From: Bacillus sp. AFS088145 | GTDB taxonomy: Bacteria > Bacillota > Bacilli > Bacillales > Bacillaceae_G | Assembly: GCF_002564465.1 (NCBI RefSeq) | Contig: NZ_NUUX01000004.1 | Coordinates: 49,974-113,973, forward strand | Direction: 5' to 3' | Length of the DNA stretch: 64,000 bases | Shown here: positions 20,549 to 29,530 of the stretch, one piece after another | How positions within the stretch are numbered: the stretch's first letter is position 1 | How the letters are laid out: every line of letters begins with the position of its first letter | Made by a program: the position numbers and the translations under genes | Notes under the pieces: generated by a model | The model's database searches: none | What the model saw: only the letters and a program-made list of their open reading frames with translations | Told to the model about the DNA's origin: nothing

Positions 20549-21124
20549 GTGGCAAGACATAAGGAATATGATGAAAAAGAAGTTTTACAAAAAGCAACGG
20601 AACTATTTAGGTATCAAGGTTACGAAAAAACCTCATTGCAAGATCTTGTTTCTCATATGGGGATTCACCGAAGAAGTTTATATGATACATTTGGTGACAA
20701 ACATACACTATTTATTAAAGCATTGGAACATTATGATCACAAAATGAAGAAAAAAATGGATATACAAGTTAAGAATTCATCAACTGTGAAAGATGCTATT
20801 AGAAGTATATTAGAAATGGCCGTATACCAAGATAACGAAAAATCGGTTGGTTGTTTGACTATTAATAGTGCAGTTGAGTTGACTTTACATGATCAAGAAG
20901 TAGCAGAAAAAATTGAACAAAATTTTTCTAAAACAGAAAAAATTATACTTGAATTACTATTACGTGGACAAGATTCAGGAGAAATTCCTAAACACCATGA
21001 TATAGAAAAACTATCTCAGTTTATTCATAATTCTTTTGTAGGTTTACGAGTATTAGTCAAAACAACTAACGATAAAAATAAACTTAAAAATATTATTGAT
21101 ACGACACTCTCTATATTAGATTAG
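20549..21124 (+). CDS. TetR/AcrR-family transcriptional regulator
   Basis: The 191-residue repressor has an N-terminal TetR HTH (EVLQKATELFRYQGYEKTSL, then LVSHMGIHRRSLYDTFGDKH). Its helical ligand domain is of the TetR_C type seen in AcrR/YxaF-like proteins. The GTG start is set by a near-perfect AAAAGGAGGT. The MFS gene 500 bp downstream on the same strand is a plausible target, but no palindromic operator was recognised with certainty; an imperfect hairpin CGTGA..TATCC/GGATA..TCACG lies at 21480-21509 between them. Confidence 0.9.
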   Translation: MARHKEYDEKEVLQKATELFRYQGYEKTSLQDLVSHMGIHRRSLYDTFGDKHTLFIKALEHYDHKMKKKMDIQVKNSSTVKDAIRSILEMAVYQDNEKSVGCLTINSAVELTLHDQEVAEKIEQNFSKTEKIILELLLRGQDSGEIPKHHDIEKLSQFIHNSFVGLRVLVKTTNDKNKLKNIIDTTLSILD

Positions 21125-21637
21125 GACCGTATTTCTATTTTTATAGTGAATGAAAATAGTTAACTAAAGACAGTAAAGACAGTTAACTTCTTTTGTTGCT
21201 ATTTATTTTAATAATCATTTGAGAACAAACGGTAAAAAATTCTTTACCTTTCGTTCTTGATATGTTATAAATATAAACGTCGAAGGAAGTTAATAATTGC
21301 ATTGATGAATAGCCAATAAACAATTAATAGTATCTGAAACTAATATAAATAGCTTTTATGTATTGAGTTTCGAAAACAAGCGTTAATTAAAATACAATTA
21401 TCGGAGCATGAATCCAGCCTGAAATTTTTATATTAATTGATTTAGACTGCGATTCTTTACAGATCGTGATATTCCCGAAACGTGAGTATATCCTTTTGGA
21501 TAATCACGGAGTTATGGAGGTTTGCATATTTAAGAATGAGTATTCTCAAAAGATGAACGAATGGCATATAGAGTAAGCAAATTGTTAATAATGTTATAAA
21601 AGATAAGAATTAAATTTTAAGTATTAGAGAGAGGAAA
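21125..21637. other. Intergenic region between the regulator and MFS genes
   Basis: There is no open frame. The imperfect inverted repeat at 21480-21509 is a candidate operator. Confidence 0.35.
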
Positions 21638-22810
21638 ATGAATGTGAAAAGAATGTTATTAGTTATATTATTGATGTCTTGTGGAGCAACTTTTGTAACT
21701 CCATTATTTCCGCTGTATAGCGAATATTATCAATTAAACAGTTTGCAAATTACGATTTTGTTTGCTATCTATGCTGCATTCCTGTTACCGACTCTACTTG
21801 TTGTGGGGGCAAAAGGAAGTGCTTGGGGACTGAAAAAAGTTCTTAGCATTAGTATTTTGATTTCAATAGTTTCAACTTTGCTCATGATTGGTAGTACAGA
21901 AGCTTGGATGATATATGTTGGAAGAAGTTTAGAGGGAATTGCGTATGGTTCGTTTACTGGTACGTCTGTGGCTTTTCTAATTAGACAATCAGATCCAAAA
22001 AAAATTGGTAAAGCTATTAAATATTCTGGAGTTACTGTACTTGTTGGCTTTGGACTTGGACCAGCAATTGCGGCTTTCATGTTACAATATTTACCTATTC
22101 AACCACTTAGATTACCTTTTTGGATATTAATTGGATTATTAATTATCTCGATTTTCATACTAGAATCTCTACCAAAGGATGTAGTTTCAAAAGAACAAAA
22201 GCTTGCAAAACATAAGATATCACTTGGGGTTCCAAAAAAAATACGTTCTCACTTTTGGTCGATGTCTGGACTTTCTATTTTTACAGTATTTACGATCCAA
22301 GGAACAGCACTTGCTCTAATTCCTACTTTCGTGAAAAATGTTATTCAAACATCTAATTTATTTATTTCTGGTTTGATCTTTTTAATTCTATTAGGTGGTG
22401 GTGCATTCGCACAGTTTATTCCTAGACCTACTCAACCTGTTACACGTATTAGATGGGGGATCTTGCTTTTAGCTATTGGTTCTTGGTTGATTGTTATATC
22501 TGGTTTTATAGCAAGTTTACCATTATTATGGATCAGTATATTCATACAAGCACTTGGTGGTGGGTGGACTTTCCAAAATGCACTATTTTTTGCAGGGCAA
22601 CTGCCTGAGCCTGAAGCGAAACCACGTGTGATTTCGGCTTTCTGGATGTGTGCGTATATAGGGTTTATTGTGCCTCCAGTTTTTGTTGGAGCACTTACTC
22701 AATTTTTCAATTTAAACATTTCTCTTGTCGTGCTAAATCTGTTTTCTTCCTTGATTGTCGTTTATGTATTGTTGTATTCAGTTAGATTTAAACAAGTCAC
22801 TTCCAGTTAA
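21638..22810 (+). CDS. MFS transporter
   Basis: This 390-residue membrane protein has about twelve hydrophobic helices and the layout of drug:H+ antiporter-like MFS proteins. It has a first-helix start (RMLLVILLMSCGATFVTPLF), a loop with GAKGSAWGLKKVL, and YVGRSLEGIAYGSFTGTSVA in helix 4. The loop after helix 2 is a weak motif A. GAGAGGAAA lies before the ATG. Substrate is unknown; the TetR regulator upstream suggests efflux control. Confidence 0.87.
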   Translation: MNVKRMLLVILLMSCGATFVTPLFPLYSEYYQLNSLQITILFAIYAAFLLPTLLVVGAKGSAWGLKKVLSISILISIVSTLLMIGSTEAWMIYVGRSLEGIAYGSFTGTSVAFLIRQSDPKKIGKAIKYSGVTVLVGFGLGPAIAAFMLQYLPIQPLRLPFWILIGLLIISIFILESLPKDVVSKEQKLAKHKISLGVPKKIRSHFWSMSGLSIFTVFTIQGTALALIPTFVKNVIQTSNLFISGLIFLILLGGGAFAQFIPRPTQPVTRIRWGILLLAIGSWLIVISGFIASLPLLWISIFIQALGGGWTFQNALFFAGQLPEPEAKPRVISAFWMCAYIGFIVPPVFVGALTQFFNLNISLVVLNLFSSLIVVYVLLYSVRFKQVTSS

Positions 22811-23215
22811 ACGTGAGACATATAGTACAACAGTTCCAAATAAAGGAGCTTCAAGATGATATGTAATAATGAACGGAGAGGGGGAATGCAAACAAACCAT
22901 TAATTTTTATTTGGATAATTGAGAATGAACGTTCTCAATCGGGGTCTTCAGCTATTAGTTACGATTAAAGCAACTGCAAATATGGTTTTATAGATAGGAG
23001 AATCTCCTCTATGATTTCGCGATCAATGGAAAAGTTGCGCATACAATGGAAAACTTTGAGGGATTCTATTAAAAAGCATCAAATTAAAATATGTTATTGA
23101 TCGACCGTCAAGTTTTTTCATCAAAGCGGAGGATCAGATCTGATTAATAAAAAAGATAATCACCGTCATGAGTTTAATCATAAAAATAAGATTTTATAAA
23201 AAGGGGAGTAACAAT
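22811..23215. other. Intergenic stretch
   Basis: No gene recognised. GAGAACGTTC-like inverted sequence (GAATGAACGTTCTCAATC) lies near 22923. Confidence 0.3.
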
Positions 23216-23647
23216 ATGTATGAACGATTTTTGGTTCCAGTTGACGGATCCGAACACTCTAAACATGCATTGAAATCGGCAAAAAAGTTGGCGCAAAACA
23301 TGGGGATAAATGCCCGTATAACGCTTCTTAATATCATTCCTAGTAACAATATCAACAATATCAATACATTTGCTTACGGAGTGGATATTGAACAATTGCA
23401 AGTAGAGGAAGTTAGGAGGATTTTAGATGAATCCGCACAAGTCCTTTCAGGATCATCTATTCAATATGATAGCGAATACCATATAGGAGATCCTGCAGAA
23501 ATGATATGCAAGAAGGCAAAAGAGGGAGATTACGATCTTATCGTAATGGGTAGCAGGGGACTTAGCCTCTTTTCAGAACTGCTCTTGGGAAGTGTAAGCC
23601 ATAAAGTTGTCCAGCATGCGAATTGTGCTGTAATGATTGTAAAGTAA
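23216..23647 (+). CDS. Universal stress protein, UspA family
   Basis: The 143-residue single-domain protein starts MYERFLVPVDGSEHSKHALK. It contains the ATP-binding signature GSRGLSLFSELLLGSVSHKV (G-2X-G-9X-G-S pattern) and ends CAVMIVK. It is an ATP-binding stress protein of the cytosol. ATG 23216 is preferred because GGGGAG is well spaced; the upstream in-frame extension has no support. Confidence 0.93.
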   Translation: MYERFLVPVDGSEHSKHALKSAKKLAQNMGINARITLLNIIPSNNINNINTFAYGVDIEQLQVEEVRRILDESAQVLSGSSIQYDSEYHIGDPAEMICKKAKEGDYDLIVMGSRGLSLFSELLLGSVSHKVVQHANCAVMIVK

Positions 23648-23654
23648 ATAAGAG

Positions 23655-23768
23655 GTGATCGTTACCCCAAGTACTAAGAGAAAAAGTACAAGAAGTAAGC
23701 CAGGTTTTATTATAGAGTTTTTAAATGGTAAATTAATTAAGCAAGCTAAATCGTATGGATATGATTAG
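23655..23768 (+). CDS. Possible 37-residue basic peptide
   Basis: The frame reads VIVTPSTKRKSTRSKPGFII and EFLNGKLIKQAKSYGYD. GTG 23655 overlaps its own GAGGTG, so the start is doubtful. Family unknown. Confidence 0.25.
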   Translation: MIVTPSTKRKSTRSKPGFIIEFLNGKLIKQAKSYGYD

Positions 23769-23822
23769 TGTTATTATGGTTTTTTGTTAGAACAATATCC
23801 TTACTGTAAGGAAGGTATATAA

Positions 23823-24137
23823 GTGGATTTTCAAATAACTGATTCTGCAAAGGAAGTATTGTGCAATAAAATGGATGAAAATCAATTTATTCAATTGTCA
23901 TTTGATCGTGGAAGCTGTGACATAGTAAATAATATTTACGAAATGAAAGTTATTAACAAAAGACCAAATGACGCATATGAAAAAATTTTAACAGTAAATA
24001 ACATTGAATTTCTAGTTAATAATGACTTTGAAGAAGTGTATCATAATCAATTAGTAATAGATTATTCAAACGGATCATTTATCTTTAAAAATAAAAACCA
24101 AATATTTAATAATAAAATAGGCCTTAGATATGTTTAG
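23823..24137 (+). CDS. YqkB-like HesB/IscA-fold protein
   Basis: The 104 residues follow the pattern of the YqkB branch of the Fe-S-biogenesis fold: ITDSAKEVLCNKMDENQFIQ, LSFDRGSCDIVNNIYEM, then VNNIEFLVNNDFEEVYHNQL and DYSNGSFIFKNKNQIFNNKI. The conserved C-terminal CxC of IscA/SufA is missing, so it is unlikely to be a classic cluster carrier. The GTG start has AAGGAAGG eight bases upstream. Confidence 0.7.
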   Translation: MDFQITDSAKEVLCNKMDENQFIQLSFDRGSCDIVNNIYEMKVINKRPNDAYEKILTVNNIEFLVNNDFEEVYHNQLVIDYSNGSFIFKNKNQIFNNKIGLRYV

Positions 24138-24255
24138 TATTAAACACGCGCCATAGGTAGTCATTAAATATTAAGGTTGAAAAAAAGTTGAAGAGGTAAA
24201 ACCTGGAAGGTGATTTAGCATCCTAATGGAGAGGGTAAGTCCCACTCTCTGGATT

Positions 24256-24420
24256 AAAATATCTTGTTGGTAAAACAATGGATTATGTCAATAAGAATGC
24301 TTTTCAAGGTACCGTTTTAGCCCATGTAGATGGAAATGTTCCAAATCTATCTGTAGAGTTCTTGGTAAACCTGGTTATGAAGCTGAAAAAGCTGAATTAC
24401 TAAAACGTATTAATAAATAA
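24256..24420 (+). pseudogene. pgi: Glucose-6-phosphate isomerase, C-terminal remnant
   Basis: [20 protein letters not shown] and [14 protein letters not shown] match the Pgi region of the form GKTMDFVNK.AF.GT.LAHTDGGVPNL. After a frame change and an internal deletion, [19 protein letters not shown] matches the exact Pgi C-terminus. About 80-90 codons between the two pieces, and the whole N-terminal part, are gone. Confidence 0.8.
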
Positions 24421-24465
24421 AAGCATCATAAAAGCACCTTTATCCAACTGATTATAGAATAAAGT

Positions 24466-25035
24466 GAACCCTCTAAGTGGGACACAAGAAAAAACACCTT
24501 TTATGTCGTATAGTTAAACTATATTTCATAAAGGGTGTATTTTTTATGGGGATGATTCAGATATTAAGTGGAAAGCTGTAAAAATGAATGAGGATGGCTT
24601 TACGAATAAAGAGATTATGGAAACGTTAGGAATAAAAAATGTTTCACAAATTAAAAGATGTATGAGGTGGTACCGAGCCGGGGATATACATCGATTTAAT
24701 CAGCCAGTTGGTAAATAATATACTTTTAATAAAGGTATAGAAGAACTTTCGGAAATTGAAGCACTTAAATTAAAAGTTAAACAACTTGAGATGCAGAATG
24801 AAATACTGGGAAAGTTAAAAGGGATATCAAAAAATTAACGAAAACAGGTATTGTAAAGGTATTAGAAGCACTTTAAGTAAGAAACCCAATTCGAGAAATG
24901 TTAAAGTTTCTTGGGTTCCCAAAAAGTAATTATTACCGTTGGAAAAGACAAAAGTGACAATACTTAAGGATGAAACGAAATACAGTGGATTGGGTAGTTT
25001 AATAACATTAAATTGTGTCAATCAATTTACATGAT
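24466..25035 (+). mobile_element. IS3-family element remnant
   Basis: A terminal-repeat-like GTGAACCCTCTAAGTGGGAC lies at about 24466. OrfA follows as DIKWKAVKMNEDGFTNKEIM, ETLGIKNVSQIKRCMRWYRA and ELSEIEALKLKVKQLEMQNE, broken by a stop. OrfB survives only as its start (NPIREMLKFLGFPKSNYYRW). The DDE domain is absent. Confidence 0.75.
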
Positions 25036-25158
25036 GCCAAATTCTAGATTTGGGATTGTCTTAATAAATTTGAATTCCTTAATTAGGATATCAATAAAGA
25101 TAGATGGAAATAATAGGTAGAGAAAAATGAAAATTTACACAAAAGGAGAAAATAACAA

Positions 25159-25323
25159 ATGAATCAACAACCATTATTTACATCTACAGCAACTGCTGCT
25201 GGAGGAAGACAAGGCAGAGTTGAATCGAGTGATGGAAAGATAAAATTTGATCTCGCAATGCCAGGAAGTCCAAGAGCAAAAGAGTTACCAAACGCTACCA
25301 ACCCGGAATTAGCTCAATGTTGA
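25159..25323 (+). pseudogene. ohr: Organic hydroperoxide resistance protein, truncated
   Basis: With a good AAAGGAG site, the 54-residue frame reads PLFTSTATAAGGRQGRVESS, DGKIKFDLAMPGSP and NATNPELAQC, then a stop. This matches the Ohr N-terminus up to the NPEQL(F) motif. Both catalytic cysteines would lie downstream and are lost. Confidence 0.8.
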
Positions 25324-25730
25324 GGAACACAGGAAAACTATATAGGAATTTAGAGTATATATATATTCCAAATGTATCATTTCAAGCTTTATTCAGTGTG
25401 TCTAACACTAATTTTAAATTGTTCCTTTCGCTTACTTGATAAGCTATAACCTCGTTATTGTAAAGATCCATTCCTAAACATATTGAACTAACTGGCGCGT
25501 TAGCTCAACAACGATGGACTAAAAATAGAATTAAATTACATGCGTATTCTTGGAATGAAAATGCTAAAAGATTATACGAAAGATGACATTTGCAATCCCT
25601 CCTTTCCTAAGCACTATTGTTTTCCTATTCATAAAATATTATCATTCAACGTGCTTCAAATAGGTCAATATAAGCATAATTCTACACTTTTAAGGAAAAC
25701 GTAATAAAAAAATGAATGGAGGAAATCCAA
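25324..25730. other. Intergenic stretch with palindromic element copy 4
   Basis: GAACTAACT-GGCG-CGTTAGCTC near 25484-25505 is an imperfect copy of the dispersed palindrome. No terminator half follows. Nothing else was recognised. Confidence 0.5.
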
Positions 25731-26030
25731 ATGAGCACTGAAAATCCTAATGACAGTTATCCATTTCCAATTTCAGGAGTAGATTTAGATTCTAAGAACA
25801 GTGTGAAATTAAATGAGGATACATATGAAGTGTATGTAAATGATGAGCTTGTCGGACATAAAACATTAAAGAGCGCTGGAGAAAAGCTTTCTGATATTGA
25901 GGACTTTTTAAGTCATCAAGGAATTAATGATTTTTCTTCTGCAGTGAGAGGTGACCATTACTTAATTCATACTAGTGGAGACTTCGAACATTTGAAAAAT
26001 GCATTATCCGTGTATTTTGAAAATCGATAG
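25731..26030 (+). CDS. Small conserved-type hypothetical protein (99 residues)
   Basis: The ATG has GGAGGAAA upstream. The protein is acidic and soluble (MSTENPNDSYPFPISGVDLD, KLNEDTYEVYVNDELVGHKT, then SDIEDFLSHQGI) with no signal or TM. A strong terminator follows. No family is recognised. Confidence 0.65.
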   Translation: MSTENPNDSYPFPISGVDLDSKNSVKLNEDTYEVYVNDELVGHKTLKSAGEKLSDIEDFLSHQGINDFSSAVRGDHYLIHTSGDFEHLKNALSVYFENR

Positions 26031-26070
26031 TAAGCAATTTGTTAAGCGAATTCTTTATAATATAATTTGA

Positions 26071-26118
26071 AGCCCCTTAAAGTAGATTTTTTAAGTAATC
26101 TACTTTAAGGGGTTTTTT
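26071..26118 (+). terminator. Strong terminator
   Basis: A 16-bp stem (CCCCTTAAAGTAGATT with AATCTACTTTAAGGGG) is followed by T6. Confidence 0.92.
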
Positions 26119-26235
26119 ATTTAACTATAAAAGGATAAGTTACTAAACATTCTTATAGATAGCATGAGTTATTGCATACCGTTAATATAATAAGAATATC
26201 TTGTGACTAAACTTTCTTGATTGGAGTGAAACGAT

Positions 26236-26496
26236 ATGCTTGAAGTGAAAGGACTGGCTTCTTTTTCACCTTTAGGACATTTAAATGAGTTTCGAAAAGA
26301 CCCTCTTCTATTTTTAAGTGATCTTTATAATAATTATGAAACGATTGTCTCTTTTCGACTTGCTCATCGTAGGATTCATTTGCTGTTAGAGCCAGACCTT
26401 ATTAGAGAGGTATTAGTGACTAAGCAAAATTCTTTTCATAAATCAAGGCCATTTCAAGAAATGAAAACCTTGCTTGAGAAGAGGGGAAAAGAGTAA
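26236..26496 (+). pseudogene. Cytochrome P450 N-terminal fragment
   Basis: The 86 residues follow a P450 start: LNEFRKDPLLFLSDLYNNYE, TIVSFRLAHRRIHLLLEPDL and IREVLVTKQNSFHKSRPFQE. The frame then stops. The I-helix, EXXR and heme-Cys regions are all missing. A second piece in another frame (LLLNEETLLKLLETHPHLAL) up to 26602 belongs to something else. Confidence 0.75.
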
Positions 26497-26648
26497 AAAA
26501 TTCGTTACTATTAAATGAAGAAACTTTATTAAAACTACTTGAAACACATCCGCATCTTGCATTATCAATTATTGAAAAAGGATATGGGAATATAAATGAA
26601 TAAAGCTATCCATCACTTTGAGACGGACAGCTTTTTTTTTGAATTCAA

Positions 26649-27548
26649 TTATTTTAAAAACGATTCAATTGCTTTTTTCTTTTGTTCTAAATTTATATGT
26701 GTATATATTCCTGTTGTTGATAAACTAGAATGCCCTAATAATTCTTGTAATGTTTTTAAATCCACTTTTTCGTTACCTTGTAAGAGTAAAGTGGCAAATG
26801 TATGACGTAGGTGATGCAATGAAAAACGTTGAGCGGGTAAACCAGCTTTACTGATTAATTGCTTAAATATTAAATGCAAGGATCTTGCATTCAACTCCTT
26901 AATTAACTTACTCTTAAAAACTGGTTCTGACGAATGTGTATGTTCGATAAAAAGATTACTTTTAAACTTATGAAATAAAGTTATTATAATTGAGTGAAGA
27001 GGGAGAAGACGTTCCTTATTTCCTTTACCATGGATTAATATTGTTTTGTTTTCAAAATCCAATTGTTCCCAAGTTAAACTAACAAGTTCTGATCTCCTCA
27101 TACCTGTTGTTGCCAATAACTTAAACATAACTTCATTCCGCAGCGAATAAGGATGATTATCGTGTTCTAAAAAATTAAAGAACAATTGAAGTTCACTTAA
27201 TTTCATATAATTAGGTAATTTCATATCCGATTTAGGAGAGTCAACTCCAGCCATAAAATCAAAGTTTATGAAATGATCTTTGACACAGTATTTACTAAAT
27301 GACTTTAGACAGGAAATGCGGCGTTGTAGTGTTCTAGGTTTAATATTATTGTGTATGACTTGGTCCTGTATAAAACGACGAACAATAGAGCTTGAAATAT
27401 CCGAAAGAACAAGTGATCGACTATGATTTTTTAAAAACTGAACAAAACAATGCAAATCGTACTCATATGAGATAAAAGTATTGTTTGATAAATTTCTCTC
27501 AATTTTAATGTAAGATAAAAACTCATCAACGGCATGTTGAATATTCAT
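26649..27548 (-). CDS. Tyrosine recombinase (XerC/integrase-like)
   Basis: The 299-residue recombinase is intact. An N-terminal SAM-like core-binding domain (VDEFLSYIKIERNLSNNTFI) precedes a catalytic domain. The catalytic residues are Arg in ATTGMRRSELVSLTWEQL, His-x-x-Arg in SLHHLRHTFATLLLQGN, His in LQELLGHSS and Tyr in TTGIYTHINL. ATG 27548 is chosen because AAGG lies about ten bases upstream; the longer frame to 27611 has no ribosome site. The Tn7-like element is inserted 142 bp upstream of its start, so its original promoter region may be split. Direct copies of ATTATTGGTA (27615-27624 and 27636-27645) lie just upstream and could be recombinase-binding or att sequences. Confidence 0.9.
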   Translation of the reverse strand: MNIQHAVDEFLSYIKIERNLSNNTFISYEYDLHCFVQFLKNHSRSLVLSDISSSIVRRFIQDQVIHNNIKPRTLQRRISCLKSFSKYCVKDHFINFDFMAGVDSPKSDMKLPNYMKLSELQLFFNFLEHDNHPYSLRNEVMFKLLATTGMRRSELVSLTWEQLDFENKTILIHGKGNKERLLPLHSIIITLFHKFKSNLFIEHTHSSEPVFKSKLIKELNARSLHLIFKQLISKAGLPAQRFSLHHLRHTFATLLLQGNEKVDLKTLQELLGHSSLSTTGIYTHINLEQKKKAIESFLK

Positions 27549-27689
27549 TTGCAAAATACCTTCTAATATTTTTGTTATAAGGATGCAACCGAGAATTATG
27601 TACCGAACCAAATAATTATTGGTATGACCTGAAAGATTATTGGTAATATCCGTTACTTATTGTGAAGGTGATACCGAGAACTGCCTAAT

Positions 27690-27694
27690 AATGA
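27690..27694 (+). repeat. Target-site duplication, left copy (AATGA)
   Basis: AATGA directly precedes the terminal TGT of the transposon. The same five bases follow the terminal ACA at 63758-63762. Confidence 0.93.
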
Positions 27695-27701
27695 TGTACA
27701 C

Positions 27702-27875
27702 CGACACAAATGTGTTTACTCTTAATTATCTAATTACGTTGGTATATCAAGGATAGGTAACATATTTATGTCGTTGATTTGCGACACAAATGTGTTTACT
27801 CGAGAAAAGTGCGACACAAATGTGTTTACTTGAAATACTGTTCTTTCTTTTCCAAAACGACACAAATGTGTTACT
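27702..27875 (+). repeat. tnsB sites: Left transposon end: four TnsB-type binding sites
   Basis: Copies of CGACACAAATGTGTTTACT lie at 27702-27720, 27782-27800, 27812-27830 and (one base shorter) 27858-27875, all in the same orientation. They match the six sites at the right end in inverse orientation. The unequal spacing is typical of Tn7-like ends. Confidence 0.92.
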
Positions 27876-28404
27876 TCAGAAAATATTCCCCTAATTGAAA
27901 TTGACATTCAAAAATTTAAATAAACACTATAGATATAAAATACACATTAAAATTTTAAAATATAAGTTATTAATAAATGTGCACTTTCAATTGAAAATAA
28001 TATATAACAGTAAAGGATGATCCAACTATGAATCTTCCTTTTATTATTGAAAAGTAGGTTTTTGCATTTATTGAAGGACTTTGTCAAACTACACATTTTT
28101 ATTAGCATTCTTCAAAAAATAGAGTCGTATTAGCTATTTAAAATAAATTTTTCAAAAACAGAAAGTAAGTAATAATAAAACTTTAATATAAAATAAGAAG
28201 AATTAAATAATCGAATTTTTATTTCTAAAAAATGGTATAATTTAGTAGATATATATTTTATTGAAGAAAGTAAGTGAGACATCTCTTATTACGGTGGACA
28301 TGCTATCTTCAATATGAAAAAAGAATTAATAATACTAATCATTTTTTGAAATTATCGAATACTGTTTATCAATTAAATTTTTAAGAAAAATGGAGGGGGT
28401 AAGC
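27876..28404. other. Non-coding stretch between left end and CBASS operon
   Basis: Very AT-rich, with no gene recognised. It presumably holds the CBASS promoter. GGAGGGGG at 28391 is the ribosome site of the first gene. Confidence 0.4.
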
Positions 28405-29517
28405 GTGTCAAGAACAAGTATACCTGAAAAAGTGAAAATAAGATTATGGGGTAAGGCCGCTGGAAGGTGTCAGTACGAAGGTTGTAACACGCCTTTATGG
28501 TACGATTCAATTACCAAATCTGAATTTAATGCTGCATATATTGCACATATTGTCGCAGATAGTCCTGATGGACCAAGGGGAGATTCGGAACGATCAGTGC
28601 TTTTAAGTAAGGATATTGCAAATCTAATGCTATTGTGTGATGTCCATCATAGATTAATAGACCGTGATCAAGTAGAACAGCACCCAGAAGAGCTTCTTTT
28701 AAGAATGAAGAAAAAACACGAAGAAAAAATGGAATTGTTAACTTCATTAGTTGATGATAAAGAATCACAAGTCCTTCTTTACGGAGCAAATATTGGTTTA
28801 AATGGCTCGAAAATTAGTATGGAAAAAGCAATCTATGCTATGTTACCTGAAAGATATCCAACTGATAAGTTAGGGTTAGAATTAAGCTTTGGAAATAGTA
28901 AAATTAGAGATGATGAAGATTTATACTGGATGATTGAGAAAGAAAATTTAAAAAGACAATTTAATGATAAGGTACTGCCTCGCTTGGAAGCCGGTGTAAA
29001 TCATTTGTCAGTCTTTGCATTAGCCCCGCAACCACTTTTGATAGAACTAGGTAGACTACTATCAGACATACAAGCCACGGAAGTATATCAATTACACCGT
29101 GAACCGTCAGATTGGAAGTGGCAAGAAAGTCCAGAAAATTTTGAATATCATATTCTTCATCCAGACAGAAAATTCGAAAAGGTTGCACTAAATATTTCAT
29201 TAAGTGGAACAATCGATAAGAGTCGAATATTTGACGTAATTGGTAGTGATACATCAATTTGGACACTTACTATAGAAACTCCGTACAACGATTTCTTAAA
29301 AAGTAGGGAGCAATTAAAACAATTTAGGGAAATATTCAGGAAACTTATGGACCTTATAAAGGCAGAACACGGTCATCAAAATGAGATTCATTTATTCCCA
29401 GCAGCTCCTGCTTCGGTCGCAGTAGAAATTGGAAGAGTTTGGATGCCAAAAGCTGATTTACCATTAAATATATATGATGAGAATAATGGATTTTCACTTG
29501 TAATGAAAATTGAATAA
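28405..29517 (+). CDS. cap5: CBASS effector: HNH endonuclease-SAVED protein (Cap5-like)
   Basis: The 370-residue protein has an N-terminal HNH domain: zinc-type AAGRCQYEGC, then YIAHIVADSPDGPRGDSE and NLMLLCDVHHRLID, the Cap5 HNH pattern. A SAVED domain for cyclic oligonucleotide sensing follows (SVFALAPQPLLIELGRLLSD, then HLFPAAPASVAVEIGRVWMP). On phage infection such proteins bind the CD-NTase product, oligomerise and degrade DNA. GTG 28405 is used because GGAGGGGG lies at a proper distance; ATG 28390 overlaps that site. The CD-NTase gene follows after 13 bp and the E2-like gene closes the operon, so this is a complete CBASS locus inside the transposon. Confidence 0.92.
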   Translation: MSRTSIPEKVKIRLWGKAAGRCQYEGCNTPLWYDSITKSEFNAAYIAHIVADSPDGPRGDSERSVLLSKDIANLMLLCDVHHRLIDRDQVEQHPEELLLRMKKKHEEKMELLTSLVDDKESQVLLYGANIGLNGSKISMEKAIYAMLPERYPTDKLGLELSFGNSKIRDDEDLYWMIEKENLKRQFNDKVLPRLEAGVNHLSVFALAPQPLLIELGRLLSDIQATEVYQLHREPSDWKWQESPENFEYHILHPDRKFEKVALNISLSGTIDKSRIFDVIGSDTSIWTLTIETPYNDFLKSREQLKQFREIFRKLMDLIKAEHGHQNEIHLFPAAPASVAVEIGRVWMPKADLPLNIYDENNGFSLVMKIE

Positions 29518-29530
29518 GGAAGTGATTTTA

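Noticed and set aside
25450..25475. TTATTGTAAAGAT near 25455 as a stray CRISPR repeat
   Set aside because: The match is shorter than that upstream of cas6, lies outside the transposon and is expected by chance in AT-rich DNA.
27640..27694. A short gene split by the transposon
   Set aside because: Joining the flanks gives a frame of about 39 codons (LVISVTYCEGD...LFTFF) across the site, but it has no ribosome site or known family and includes the hairpin, so chance is likely.
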